Shown here: one piece after another, positions 24,905 to 32,993 of the stretch
Numbering within the stretch: position 1 is the stretch's first letter
How the letters are laid out: every line of letters begins with the position of its first letter
Origin: Cryobacterium shii
GTDB taxonomy: Bacteria > Actinomycetota > Actinomycetes > Actinomycetales > Microbacteriaceae
Assembly (NCBI RefSeq): GCF_004402595.1
Contig: NZ_SOFY01000018.1
Coordinates: 1-40,481, forward strand
Direction: 5' to 3'
DNA: 40,481 nt
Notes under the pieces: generated by a model
Database searches by the model: none
The model's input: the letters and a program-made list of their open reading frames with translations, nothing else
Told to the model about the DNA's origin: nothing
Made by a program: the position numbers and the translations under genes

Positions 24905-25951
24905 CTACGGGCGCAGCAGCACCTTGATGGCGCGGCGCTCGTCCATGGCGGCGTAGGCCTCGGCCACCTCGGTCAGCGGCAGCTGCAGGTCGAACACGCG
25001 CCCCGGGTTGATGGCGCCCGAGAGCACCTCCGGCAGCAGTTCCTCAACGTATCCGCGCACGGATGCGACGCCGCCGTTCAGTCCCACATTGCGGCCGAAC
25101 AGCGGCCGAACCTCGATCGGGCCGCCGGTGGGAACGCCCACGTAGCCGACCATTCCGCCGGGCCGAGCCGACGCGATGGCCTGCTCCATCGACTCCTTGG
25201 TGCCGACGCACTCGAGCACGCAATCCGCGCCGATGCCGTCGAAGAGCTCACGGATCCGGGCCACGCCGGCCTCGCCGCGCTCCTCGACCACGTCGGTCGC
25301 ACCGAATTCGCGGGCCACGAGCCGCCGTTCGGGGTGGCGGGACATGGCGACGATCCGGGAGGCCCCGAGTCGCTTGGCCGCGATGATGGCGCAGAGGCCG
25401 ACCGCACCGTCGCCGACGACAACAACGGTGCTGCCGGTCGTCACGCCGGCGGAGACCGCGGCGTGGTGCCCGGTGCCCATCACGTCGGCGAGGGTCAGCA
25501 GGCCGGGGACCTGGTCCTCGGTGGGCAGCGTCGGCGTCGCCACGAGGGAACCGTCGGCGTGCGGCACGCGCACCTTCTCGCCCTGGGCGCCGTCGGCGAA
25601 GCCGCCGAGCTGGTCGTCCGCGCCCCACCAGCCGCCGTGCAGGCAGGAGGTGCTGGTGCCGTTCTGGCAGTTGAGGCAGGTGTTGTCGCAGTCATAGAAC
25701 GGCGCGATGACGAAGTCGCCGACCTTGATCTTCGTGACGTCGGCGCCGATTTCCTCGACGATGCCGACGAACTCGTGGCCGATTCGTTTCGGCTCGTCGG
25801 TGGGCTGGATGCCCCGGTAGGGCCACAGGTCTGAGCCGCAGACGCAGGCTGCGACGACACGCACGATGGCGTCACCGCCGGTGGAGAGAATCGGATCGGG
25901 TACTTCTTCGAGGCGGATGTCCCGTTCCCCGTAAATCACTGTTGCACGCAT
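24905..25951 (-). CDS. Zinc-dependent alcohol dehydrogenase family protein
   Basis: The 348-residue MDR-superfamily oxidoreductase has the catalytic zinc ligands Cys38 (VCGSD) and His59-Glu60 (GHEFVG). A structural-zinc loop has four cysteines (DCDNTCLNCQNGTSTSC, with three instead of two residues between the first pair). A Rossmann motif VVVGDGAVGLCA follows, with an AMSRHPERR stretch whose Arg residues suggest NADP. The last part (FDLQLPLTEVAEAYAAMDERRAIKVLL) is typical. It is often annotated as a glutathione-independent or threonine-type dehydrogenase, but the substrate is open. The ATG at 25951 has TAGGCT six bases upstream and no Shine-Dalgarno sequence. Confidence 0.92.
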   Translation of the reverse strand: MRATVIYGERDIRLEEVPDPILSTGGDAIVRVVAACVCGSDLWPYRGIQPTDEPKRIGHEFVGIVEEIGADVTKIKVGDFVIAPFYDCDNTCLNCQNGTSTSCLHGGWWGADDQLGGFADGAQGEKVRVPHADGSLVATPTLPTEDQVPGLLTLADVMGTGHHAAVSAGVTTGSTVVVVGDGAVGLCAIIAAKRLGASRIVAMSRHPERRLVAREFGATDVVEERGEAGVARIRELFDGIGADCVLECVGTKESMEQAIASARPGGMVGYVGVPTGGPIEVRPLFGRNVGLNGGVASVRGYVEELLPEVLSGAINPGRVFDLQLPLTEVAEAYAAMDERRAIKVLLRP

Positions 25952-25957
25952 GGTTCG

Positions 25958-25963
25958 AGCCTA
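25958..25963 (-). promoter_or_regulatory. -10 box of a leaderless promoter for the zinc dehydrogenase
   Basis: TAGGCT on the minus strand, then CGAACC, then ATG at 25951. The surrounding bases (TAGGCTCGAA before the ATG) are nearly the same as at 13671. Confidence 0.55.
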
Positions 25964-26072
25964 GGCCAGCCCCCTGAACCTCATCGGTTCCGGCCCCCCC
26001 TCCGCCCGTATTCCCGCCGAATTCCGCTGCTCGCGCAACCGGTGCGCACCACGCCGATCGGCGGCCACGCTC

Positions 26073-26155
26073 ACCAATTCGACGGAGATTTTGCGTTAAA
26101 AGCCCGTTCGCGCCGGGTTCGGGGCCGTTTTCGGCAAAATCTCCGTCGAATTGGT
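26073..26155. repeat. Family B long inverted repeat, copy 2
   Basis: Perfect 22-bp arms at 26073-26094 and 26134-26155 (core AATTCGACGGAGATTTTGC) enclose a 39-base loop, the same loop length as copy 1 at 21128. The right arm touches the stop codon of clpB, so it lies immediately at the 3' end of that gene. Confidence 0.9.
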
Positions 26156-28344
26156 TACAGCAGCGCGTCGTCGTCGAGGTCGGCCGGGTCCACCACTAGC
26201 AGGGGCACGGATGCGACGACCAGCGAGTCCCCGTCCGACGCCAGGTCCACGCGAACCGTGTCCCCGTCGCGCACGGTGCCGGACAGAATCGCGGTCGCCA
26301 GGCGGTCGTCGATCTCGGTCTGCATTAGGCGCCGCAACGGGCGGGCCCCGTAGATCGGGTCGTAGCCGCGCTCGGCCAGCCAGGTGCGGGCATCCGGGGT
26401 CACCCCCAACTCGAGCCGGCGCTCGACCAGTCGCTTCTCCAGCCGGTCCACGAGCAGCCCGACGATCTGGCCGAGGTCCTCCATCGACAGCGACTCGAAC
26501 ACGACGATGTCGTCGAGACGGTTGACGAACTCGGGCTTGAACGTCTGGCGCACGAGCGCCTGCACGGCCGCCTCCTTCTCGTCCCGGCTGAGCACCGGGT
26601 CGATCAGGAACGCCGACCCGAGGTTCGAGGTCAGCACGAGGATCGTGTTGCGGAAGTCCACGGTGCGGCCCTGGCCATCCGTCAACCGGCCGTCGTCGAG
26701 CACCTGCAGCAAGACGTCGAAGACCTCCGGATGCGCCTTCTCCACCTCGTCGAACAGGATCACCGAATACGGGCGGCGGCGAACGGCCTCCGTCAGTTGC
26801 CCGCCCTGCTCGTAGCCGACGTAGCCGGGGGGCGCCCCGACCAGTCGGGACACGGAGAACTTCTCCCCGTACTCGCTCATGTCGATGCGCACCATGGCCT
26901 TCTCGTCGTCGAAGAGGAATTCGGCGAGCGCCTTGGCGAGCTCCGTCTTGCCCACGCCGGTCGGTCCGAGGAACAGGAACGAGCCGGTGGGCCGGTCCGG
27001 GTCGGAGATTCCGGCCCGGCTGCGGCGCACCGCATCGGCGACGGCCCGCACGGCCTGCTTCTGCCCGATCAGGCGGTGCCCCAGCTCACCCTCGAGGTTG
27101 AGCAGCTTCTCCGTCTCGCCCTGCAGCAGACGGCCGACCGGGATGCCGGTCCACATGGCCACCACCGCGGCGATGTCCTCCGCGGTGACCTGCTCGTTGA
27201 CCATCCGGGGGCCCTCAGACTCCGACTTCTCCGCTGCGGCCAGCTCCTTCTCCATCACCGGGATGTCCCCGTACAGCAGCCTCGACGCCTTCTCCAGGTT
27301 GCCCTCGCGCTGGGCGCGATCCGCCGCGATCCGCGCGGTGTCGAGCCGCTCTTTGAGCTCGCCGACCCGGTTCAGCGACGCGCGCTCCTTGTCCCAGCGC
27401 GCCTGCAGCTCTTTCAGGTTCACCTCTCGTTCCGCGAGGTCCGTCCGCAGCTTCTCGAGCCGCGCCTTCGAGGCGTCGTCCTTCTCCTTCTTGAGGGCGA
27501 GTTCCTCGAGTTTCAACCTGTCCACGCTGCGCCGCAGCTCGTCGATCTCGACCGGGGCGGAGTCGATCTCCATCCGCAGCCGGCTGGCGGCCTCGTCGAT
27601 GAGGTCGATGGCCTTGTCCGGCAGCTGGCGTGCGGTGATGTACCGATTCGAGAGGGATGCCGCGGCCACCAGCGCCGCGTCCGCGATCGACACCTTGTGG
27701 TGGGCCTCGTAACGCTCCTTGAGCCCGCGCAGGATGGCAACGGTGTCCTCGACGCTGGGCTCGTCGACCAGCACCGGTTGGAAGCGGCGCTCGAGCGCCG
27801 CATCCTTCTCGATGAATTCGCGGTACTCGTTCAGCGTCGTGGCGCCGATCAGGCGCAGCTCGCCGCGGGCGAGCATGGGCTTGAGCATGTTGGAGGCGGC
27901 CACGGATCCCTCCCCGCCGCCGGCACCCATCAGGGTGTGCAGTTCGTCGACGAAGGTGATGATCTGGCCCTCGGCGTCGTTGATCTCCTTGAGCACCGCC
28001 TTGAGCCGTTCCTCGAACTCGCCGCGGTACTTCGCCCCTGCCACGAGGGCAGCCAGGTCGAGGGAGACCAGCTGCTTGCCCTTGAGCGAGTCGGCCACGT
28101 CGCCGGCGACGATGCGCTGGGCCAGCCCCTCCACCACCGCGGTCTTGCCGACACCGGGTTCCCCGATCAGCACCGGGTTGTTCTTGGTGCGACGGGTGAG
28201 CACCTGGCTGACCCGGCGAATCTCCGCGTCGCGCCCGATCACCGGGTCGAGCTTGCCGCTCTTGGCGATCTCGGTGAGATTGACGCCGTACTGCTCGAGC
28301 GCCGTCTTGGCTTCTTCCTGGGGCGGTTGCTGACCTGCTTGCAT
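26155..28344 (-). CDS. clpB: ATP-dependent chaperone ClpB lacking the N domain
   Basis: This hexameric AAA+ disaggregase works with DnaK to rescue aggregated proteins. The 729-residue frame contains the first ATPase domain with Walker A GEPGVGKT (61-68) and Walker [15 protein letters not shown] coiled-coil middle domain (about 265-390, rich in Lys/Glu/Arg) and [17 protein letters not shown] follow. The second ATPase domain has GPTGVGKT (about 458-465) and [14 protein letters not shown]. Typical ClpB is about 860 residues. The N domain of about 140 residues is missing: the protein begins [20 protein letters not shown] at the usual domain 1 border, and no N-domain code is found upstream. The C-terminal DDDALL is acidic. 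A HAIR operator lies 50-70 bases upstream of the start. Confidence 0.95.
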   Translation of the reverse strand: MQAGQQPPQEEAKTALEQYGVNLTEIAKSGKLDPVIGRDAEIRRVSQVLTRRTKNNPVLIGEPGVGKTAVVEGLAQRIVAGDVADSLKGKQLVSLDLAALVAGAKYRGEFEERLKAVLKEINDAEGQIITFVDELHTLMGAGGGEGSVAASNMLKPMLARGELRLIGATTLNEYREFIEKDAALERRFQPVLVDEPSVEDTVAILRGLKERYEAHHKVSIADAALVAAASLSNRYITARQLPDKAIDLIDEAASRLRMEIDSAPVEIDELRRSVDRLKLEELALKKEKDDASKARLEKLRTDLAEREVNLKELQARWDKERASLNRVGELKERLDTARIAADRAQREGNLEKASRLLYGDIPVMEKELAAAEKSESEGPRMVNEQVTAEDIAAVVAMWTGIPVGRLLQGETEKLLNLEGELGHRLIGQKQAVRAVADAVRRSRAGISDPDRPTGSFLFLGPTGVGKTELAKALAEFLFDDEKAMVRIDMSEYGEKFSVSRLVGAPPGYVGYEQGGQLTEAVRRRPYSVILFDEVEKAHPEVFDVLLQVLDDGRLTDGQGRTVDFRNTILVLTSNLGSAFLIDPVLSRDEKEAAVQALVRQTFKPEFVNRLDDIVVFESLSMEDLGQIVGLLVDRLEKRLVERRLELGVTPDARTWLAERGYDPIYGARPLRRLMQTEIDDRLATAILSGTVRDGDTVRVDLASDGDSLVVASVPLLVVDPADLDDDALL

Positions 28345-28393
28345 CAGAGGATCCTCTCTCGGGGCCGGCCGCTCACGCCGCCTCGCGGCGAAA

Positions 28394-28414
28394 GCTGAGC
28401 CTGTTGGACTCAAG
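28394..28414. promoter_or_regulatory. HAIR operator (HspR site) of clpB
   Basis: On the clpB strand CTTGAGT-N7-GCTCAGC compares with the HspR consensus CTTGAGT-N7-ACTCAAG: one half-site is perfect, the other matches at four of seven positions, and the spacer is exact. A TAATCT on the minus strand at 28418-28413 could be the -10 box overlapped by the site. HspR regulation of clpB is known in Streptomyces and mycobacteria. Confidence 0.75.
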
Positions 28415-28575
28415 ATTAGGTGAGAATCCGACATCGCACTAGCGGCGCGAGGCCCGTCCTCCAGCTCATTCCGGCGGCACGTCCGTCGGCGTTCCGGCGG
28501 CACGCTCCAGGGCAGCAGGGCGGGCCTCGAAACGCCCCTGGTATCCGGTCTCGTCTGTCAACTGCCATACTTACC

Positions 28576-28596
28576 GAAGAAATGATCTGTTTCTTC
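28576..28596. promoter_or_regulatory. Dyad upstream of the amine-degradation cassette
   Basis: GAAGAAA-N7-TTTCTTC is a perfect 7-bp dyad, A/T-rich in a GC-rich genome, centred about 34 bases before the aldehyde dehydrogenase start. CATACT at 28566 could be a -10 box. It is a good candidate operator for a regulator that is not encoded in this window. Confidence 0.5.
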
Positions 28597-28619
28597 ACTC
28601 AGCGCAGAGGATGAGACCC

Positions 28620-30050
28620 GTGGCAACCCCCACCCTCAAAAACTTCATCAATGGCCGGTTCGTCGAACCGAACGGCACCGCACTGCTCGACATCGTCGAT
28701 CCCACGACCGGCCGGCTCGTCGCCCGGGCCCCCGTTTCCACTCCCGGCGATGTCGACGACGCCATGACGGCCGCGCAGACCGCATTCCGCAGCTGGCGCC
28801 GCACGACCCCGTCCGAGCGGCAGCGGGCGCTGCTGCGCCTGGCCGACGCGATCGACGCGAACAGCTACGCCATCGTTGAAGCCCAGCACCGCAACACCGG
28901 CCAGCCGCGCGCCACGATCGCGAGCGACGAGGTCGCGGCCGGAGCCGACCAGCTGCGTTTCTTCGCCGGCGCGGCCCGGCTGCTGGAGGGCAAGTCGGCG
29001 GGCGAGTACCTGCCGGGCATGACCTCCTGGGTGCGGCGCGAGCCGATCGGGGTCGTCGGCCAGGTCACGCCCTGGAACTTCCCGTTCCTGATGGCCGTCT
29101 GGAAGATCGGCCCGGCACTGGCTGCCGGCAACACCCTCGTGCTCAAGCCCAGCGACACCACCCCCGAATCCACCCTCGAACTCGCTCGGATCAGCCAGGG
29201 CATCCTGCCCGACGGCGTGATGAACATCGTCCTCGGCGACGGGGGCACGGGTGCGGCCATCGTCGAGCACCCGGTGCCCGGCCTCGTCTCCATCACCGGC
29301 AGCGTGCGGGCCGGCATGGCGGTTGCCAGCGGCGCCGCAAAGACCCTCAAGCGGGCCCACCTCGAGTTGGGCGGCAAGGCCCCGGCCATCGTCTTCGCCG
29401 ACGTGGATGTCGCGAAGACCGCTGCCGAGATCGCCGACTTCTCCTTCTACAACGCCGGCCAGGACTGCACGGCCATCACCCGCGTGCTCGTGCACGAGTC
29501 CATTCACGACGAATTCGTCGAGGCCTTCGTCGCCGAGGCCCGCACCCGCAGCACCGGCTCAGCCGACGACGCGGACAACTACTTCGGCCCGCTGAACAAC
29601 GTCAACCACTTCGGGGACGTCGTACGAAAGGTCGCGGCCCTCCCCGACCACGCCGTCATCGCCACCGGCGGCCACCAGATCGGCACCGACGGTTTCTTCT
29701 TCGAGCCGACGGTCGTCACCCACGTGCGGCAGAGCGATGCCATCGTGCAGGAGGAGACGTTCGGTCCGGTGATCACCGTGCAGTCCTTCGGGTCCGAGGA
29801 AGACGCGGTCACGCTCGCCAACGACGTGAACTACGCCCTCGCGTCGAGCGTCTGGACCCTCGACCACGGCACCGCCATGCGGGTCTCCCGGGACCTGGAT
29901 TTCGGGGCGGTGTGGATCAATACGCACATCCTGCTGACCGCGGAGATGCCCCACGGCGGGTTCAAGTACTCCGGCTATGGCAAGGACCTGTCGATGTACG
30001 GTGTGGAGGACTACACGCGCATCAAACACGTCATGAGCTCCCTCGAATAG
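28620..30050 (+). CDS. Aminobutyraldehyde dehydrogenase-like aldehyde dehydrogenase
   Basis: The 476-residue NAD-dependent enzyme oxidises an aldehyde to an acid. It has VGQVTPWNFPFLMAVWKIGPA (cofactor and oxyanion region), SITGSVRAG, general-base Glu249 in LELGGKAP and nucleophile Cys283 in NAGQDCTA. EETFGPV and the C-terminal HGGFKYSGYGKDLSMYGVED also appear; that end is the one I associate with gamma-aminobutyraldehyde dehydrogenases (PatD type). GTG 28620 is chosen over ATG 28611 because AGAGG lies 9 bases before it and touches the ATG. It is the first gene of a cassette with a copper amine oxidase and an amine/amino-acid permease, which supports an aminoaldehyde substrate. The exact amine (putrescine is the first guess) is inferred. 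Confidence 0.85.
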   Translation: MATPTLKNFINGRFVEPNGTALLDIVDPTTGRLVARAPVSTPGDVDDAMTAAQTAFRSWRRTTPSERQRALLRLADAIDANSYAIVEAQHRNTGQPRATIASDEVAAGADQLRFFAGAARLLEGKSAGEYLPGMTSWVRREPIGVVGQVTPWNFPFLMAVWKIGPALAAGNTLVLKPSDTTPESTLELARISQGILPDGVMNIVLGDGGTGAAIVEHPVPGLVSITGSVRAGMAVASGAAKTLKRAHLELGGKAPAIVFADVDVAKTAAEIADFSFYNAGQDCTAITRVLVHESIHDEFVEAFVAEARTRSTGSADDADNYFGPLNNVNHFGDVVRKVAALPDHAVIATGGHQIGTDGFFFEPTVVTHVRQSDAIVQEETFGPVITVQSFGSEEDAVTLANDVNYALASSVWTLDHGTAMRVSRDLDFGAVWINTHILLTAEMPHGGFKYSGYGKDLSMYGVEDYTRIKHVMSSLE

Positions 30051-30114
30051 CAGGCCGCACCAGAAGACACCGTCCCAATCACGATCCCGCTCCGACAAGA
30101 ACAGAGGACTCCCG

Positions 30115-32079
30115 TTGACCTTTCATCCGTTAGACCCGCTGGCCGCAGCCGAGTTCACCGCCGCCGCCGGCATTCTCGCCCGTGAGCGGGGAGTGGCGGA
30201 GGGCTGGCGCTTCGCCTCGATCGAACTGGTCGAACCGGCCAAGAGCGTCATCGCCGAGTTCGCCTCCTCCGGCGTCGCGCCCGAGCGCCTGGCCCGCCTC
30301 GTCGTGCTCAACCGCGCCGAGAACACCACCTGGGTGGCCGTCGTGTCGCTCACCACCGACACCCTGCTCGAGTGGGGCAACGTGCCCGGCGTGCAGGCGA
30401 ACTTCACCGTGGACGAGTGGGACGAAGCGGATGCCGCCCTGCGCGCGCACCCCGACGTGATCACCGCCCTCGCCAAGCGCGGCATCGTCGACCTGGACAA
30501 TGTCTTCATCGACACCTGGACCTACGGTGACGCCGTCATCCCTGACCAGTACCGCGGGCGTCGGCTGGGCTGGGCTGACATCTGGGTCAGGGCCTCCACC
30601 ACCGGCAACCCGTACGCCGGGCCGGTGAGCGGCCTGCACTTCGTGATCGATGTGAACACCATGGAGTTGCTCGAGATCGAGGACTCCTTCACGATCCCGC
30701 GTCCCGAGGTGATGGGCGAGTACGTGCCGCACCTGATTCCGGAGCGCATCCGGGAGAAGAGCAAGCGACCGCCGATCAAACCGCTCGACATCGTGCAGTC
30801 TGACGGACCGAGCTTCTCCCTCGACGGCAACCTCGTCGAGTGGCAGAACTGGTCGCTGCGGGTCGGCTTCAACTACCGCGAGGGCATGACCCTGCACAAT
30901 GTGGGCTATCGGGACGGCGACCGGCTGCGCCCGATCGCCAACCGGCTGTCGTTCGCCGAGATGGTCGTGCCCTACCGCGACCCCAGCATCGACCACTTCC
31001 GCCGCACCGCCTTCGACATCGGCGAATGGGGCCTGGGCTTCATGACCACCTCGCTCGAGCTGGGCTGCGACTGCCTCGGCGAGATCCGCTATCTCGACGC
31101 CGTGCTGCACAACAGCAAGGGCGAGCCGTACACGATCCCGAACGCGTTCTGCATCCACGAGGAAGACAACGCGGTCCTCTGGAAGCACGTCGACCACAAC
31201 GGCAGCGCCGAGGTGAGACGGATGCGCCGCCTCGTCGTGTCCTTCCACGTCACGGTCGCGAACTACGAGTACCTCGTCTACTGGCGCTTCTACCAGGACG
31301 GCAACATGGAGTGCGAGGTTCGCGCCACCGGCATCATGGTGGTCACGCACCTCGAGGAGGGGCAGGGCCACCCCAACGGCACCCTCGTCGACAAGCGCAC
31401 CTACGCGCCGTTCCACCAGCACTTCATCGTGGCCCGGATGGATCTCGACATCGACGGCCCCGAGAACACGGTGTTCCGCACCGAAACCCGGATCGAGCCC
31501 ATCAACGAGGCCAACCCGCTCGGCCTCGCCCTCACCCAGCAGAACACGCCGGTGGAGACCGAAGGGTTCGACGACTACAACTGGGACACCCAGCGCGCCT
31601 GGAAGGTCGTGAACGAGAACTCGATGAACGGCCTGGGCACGCCGGTGTCGTACAAACTCGTCCCCGGCGCGGCCATCCCGTCGTTCTTCGACCCGGCGGC
31701 GCCCGCGTTCCAGCGCGCCCAGGTGATCGGGCACACGGTCTGGGTCACCCCGAACGACGAGTCAGAACGCTGGCCGTGCGGCGAGTTCGTGAACCAGAGC
31801 GCCGTGGACCACGGGCTGCCCGAATGGATCCAGGCCGAACGCCCCGTGCGTAACACCGACCTCGTGCTCTGGTACGTCTTCGGCATCCACCACATCACCC
31901 GGCCCGAAGAGTGGCCGATCATGCCGGCCGACACCGTCTCCTTCTGGCTCAAGCCGGTCGGATTCTTCGACCGCAACCCGTCGCTCGACGTGGAACCGAG
32001 TCCCAGCGCGCACTGCGCTCCCGCGGCGGGCGACCACGCCGGGCACGCCGGGCACTCCGACCACGCCCATGAACACTGA
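30115..32079 (+). CDS. Copper-containing primary amine oxidase, His-rich tail
   Basis: It oxidises a primary amine to an aldehyde, releasing ammonia and hydrogen peroxide. The 654-residue protein matches the TPQ family along its length. It has the catalytic base Asp301 in AFDIGEWGLG, LELGCDCLGEI, the cofactor motif TVANYEY with Tyr384 as TPQ precursor, copper ligands His434 and His436 in FHQHF, and His593 in HHITRPEEWPIMP. The residue numbers nearly equal those of the Arthrobacter globiformis enzyme. No signal peptide is seen, so it is probably cytoplasmic. The start is TTG 30115 after AGAGGACTCCCG. The C-terminus ends in DHAGHAGHSDHAHEH, six His in 15 residues, which could bind copper. The gene lies 64 bases after the aldehyde dehydrogenase. 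Confidence 0.95.
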   Translation: MTFHPLDPLAAAEFTAAAGILARERGVAEGWRFASIELVEPAKSVIAEFASSGVAPERLARLVVLNRAENTTWVAVVSLTTDTLLEWGNVPGVQANFTVDEWDEADAALRAHPDVITALAKRGIVDLDNVFIDTWTYGDAVIPDQYRGRRLGWADIWVRASTTGNPYAGPVSGLHFVIDVNTMELLEIEDSFTIPRPEVMGEYVPHLIPERIREKSKRPPIKPLDIVQSDGPSFSLDGNLVEWQNWSLRVGFNYREGMTLHNVGYRDGDRLRPIANRLSFAEMVVPYRDPSIDHFRRTAFDIGEWGLGFMTTSLELGCDCLGEIRYLDAVLHNSKGEPYTIPNAFCIHEEDNAVLWKHVDHNGSAEVRRMRRLVVSFHVTVANYEYLVYWRFYQDGNMECEVRATGIMVVTHLEEGQGHPNGTLVDKRTYAPFHQHFIVARMDLDIDGPENTVFRTETRIEPINEANPLGLALTQQNTPVETEGFDDYNWDTQRAWKVVNENSMNGLGTPVSYKLVPGAAIPSFFDPAAPAFQRAQVIGHTVWVTPNDESERWPCGEFVNQSAVDHGLPEWIQAERPVRNTDLVLWYVFGIHHITRPEEWPIMPADTVSFWLKPVGFFDRNPSLDVEPSPSAHCAPAAGDHAGHAGHSDHAHEH

Positions 32080-32089
32080 GGAGACCAGC

Positions 32090-32977
32090 GTGACCCGAGT
32101 AGCCAACTACGTCGTCGCCTACGAAGCGACCGAACGGGGGAATGACACCGTCGAGCTGGGTGTCGCCCTCGCGCGCCTGACCAGGTCAGAGCTCCGCCTG
32201 TGCCTGGTGCTCCCGCACCACGCCTCCACCGTGCCGGCGCGGGTCGGCGCCGCCTCGTCGCCCGATTATCAGGCGCTCCTCGAGGAGCAGGCCCTCGAGT
32301 GGCTCGAGCAGGGTCGGGCCCGGGTCCCAGCGGACGTGGTCGCCACCACTCACCTGCTCTATGCCGACTCGACCACGGAAGGCCTGCTCCAGGCGGCCGC
32401 CACCTTCGACTCCGACCGCATCGTCGTCGGGGCTTCGCGCCGCGGCCTGATGAACCGGTTCACGATCGGAAGCGTGGCGAACGCGCTGCTGCACTCATCC
32501 TCGGTGCCCGTCGCCCTCGCGCCGCGCGGCTACACAGCCCCCGAGCAGCTCACCCGGATCACCTGCGCGATCGGCACCCGGCCGGGCTGGACCCCGCTGC
32601 TCGACTCCCTGCTGGCCTTCTCGGAAGGCCTCACGGTCGACCTGCGTTTCGTCACCCTCGTCGAGGTCGACGCCGGCCGCGGCCACCCCGTCGATCACGC
32701 CGGGAGCCAGGCCCACCTCGCCAGCGTGCTCGAGTACTTCTCGACCCGCTCGCGCGCCCATGGCGAGATCACCACCGAGGTCGCGTCCGGTCACAGCGTC
32801 GAAGCCGCGATCGAGGCCCTCGACTGGCAGAAGACCGAGATCGCCTTCGTCGGCTCCAGCCGGCTGGCTCAGCCCACCACGATCTTCCTCGGCATCACCG
32901 CACATCGGATGCTGCACGCACTCCCCGTTCCCCTCATCGTGGTTCCCACCGGCACTGACGCCCGTAAGCCGCACTGA
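32090..32977 (+). CDS. Tandem universal stress protein (UspA) in the amine cassette
   Basis: The 295-residue protein has two Usp domains (about 5-145 and 155-290). The first has VVAYEATERGNDTVELGVAL and a nucleotide-loop-like VGASRRGLMNRFTIGSVAN followed by SSVPVALAPRG. The second repeats this with VGSSRLAQPTTIFLGITAHRML and PVPLIVVPTG. The ATP-binding glycines are only partly kept. GTG 32090 is chosen because TGAGGAG, which includes the amine oxidase stop, lies 6 bases before it. Its place between an oxidase and a permease suggests a regulatory role for transport or peroxide stress; that is inference. Confidence 0.85.
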   Translation: MTRVANYVVAYEATERGNDTVELGVALARLTRSELRLCLVLPHHASTVPARVGAASSPDYQALLEEQALEWLEQGRARVPADVVATTHLLYADSTTEGLLQAAATFDSDRIVVGASRRGLMNRFTIGSVANALLHSSSVPVALAPRGYTAPEQLTRITCAIGTRPGWTPLLDSLLAFSEGLTVDLRFVTLVEVDAGRGHPVDHAGSQAHLASVLEYFSTRSRAHGEITTEVASGHSVEAAIEALDWQKTEIAFVGSSRLAQPTTIFLGITAHRMLHALPVPLIVVPTGTDARKPH

Positions 32978-32993
32978 CCGAAAGGACAGTCAC

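Noticed and set aside
28420..28614. Plus-strand frame between clpB and the aldehyde dehydrogenase
   Set aside because: It covers the HAIR operator and the promoter dyad, lacks a ribosome site and has no family resemblance.
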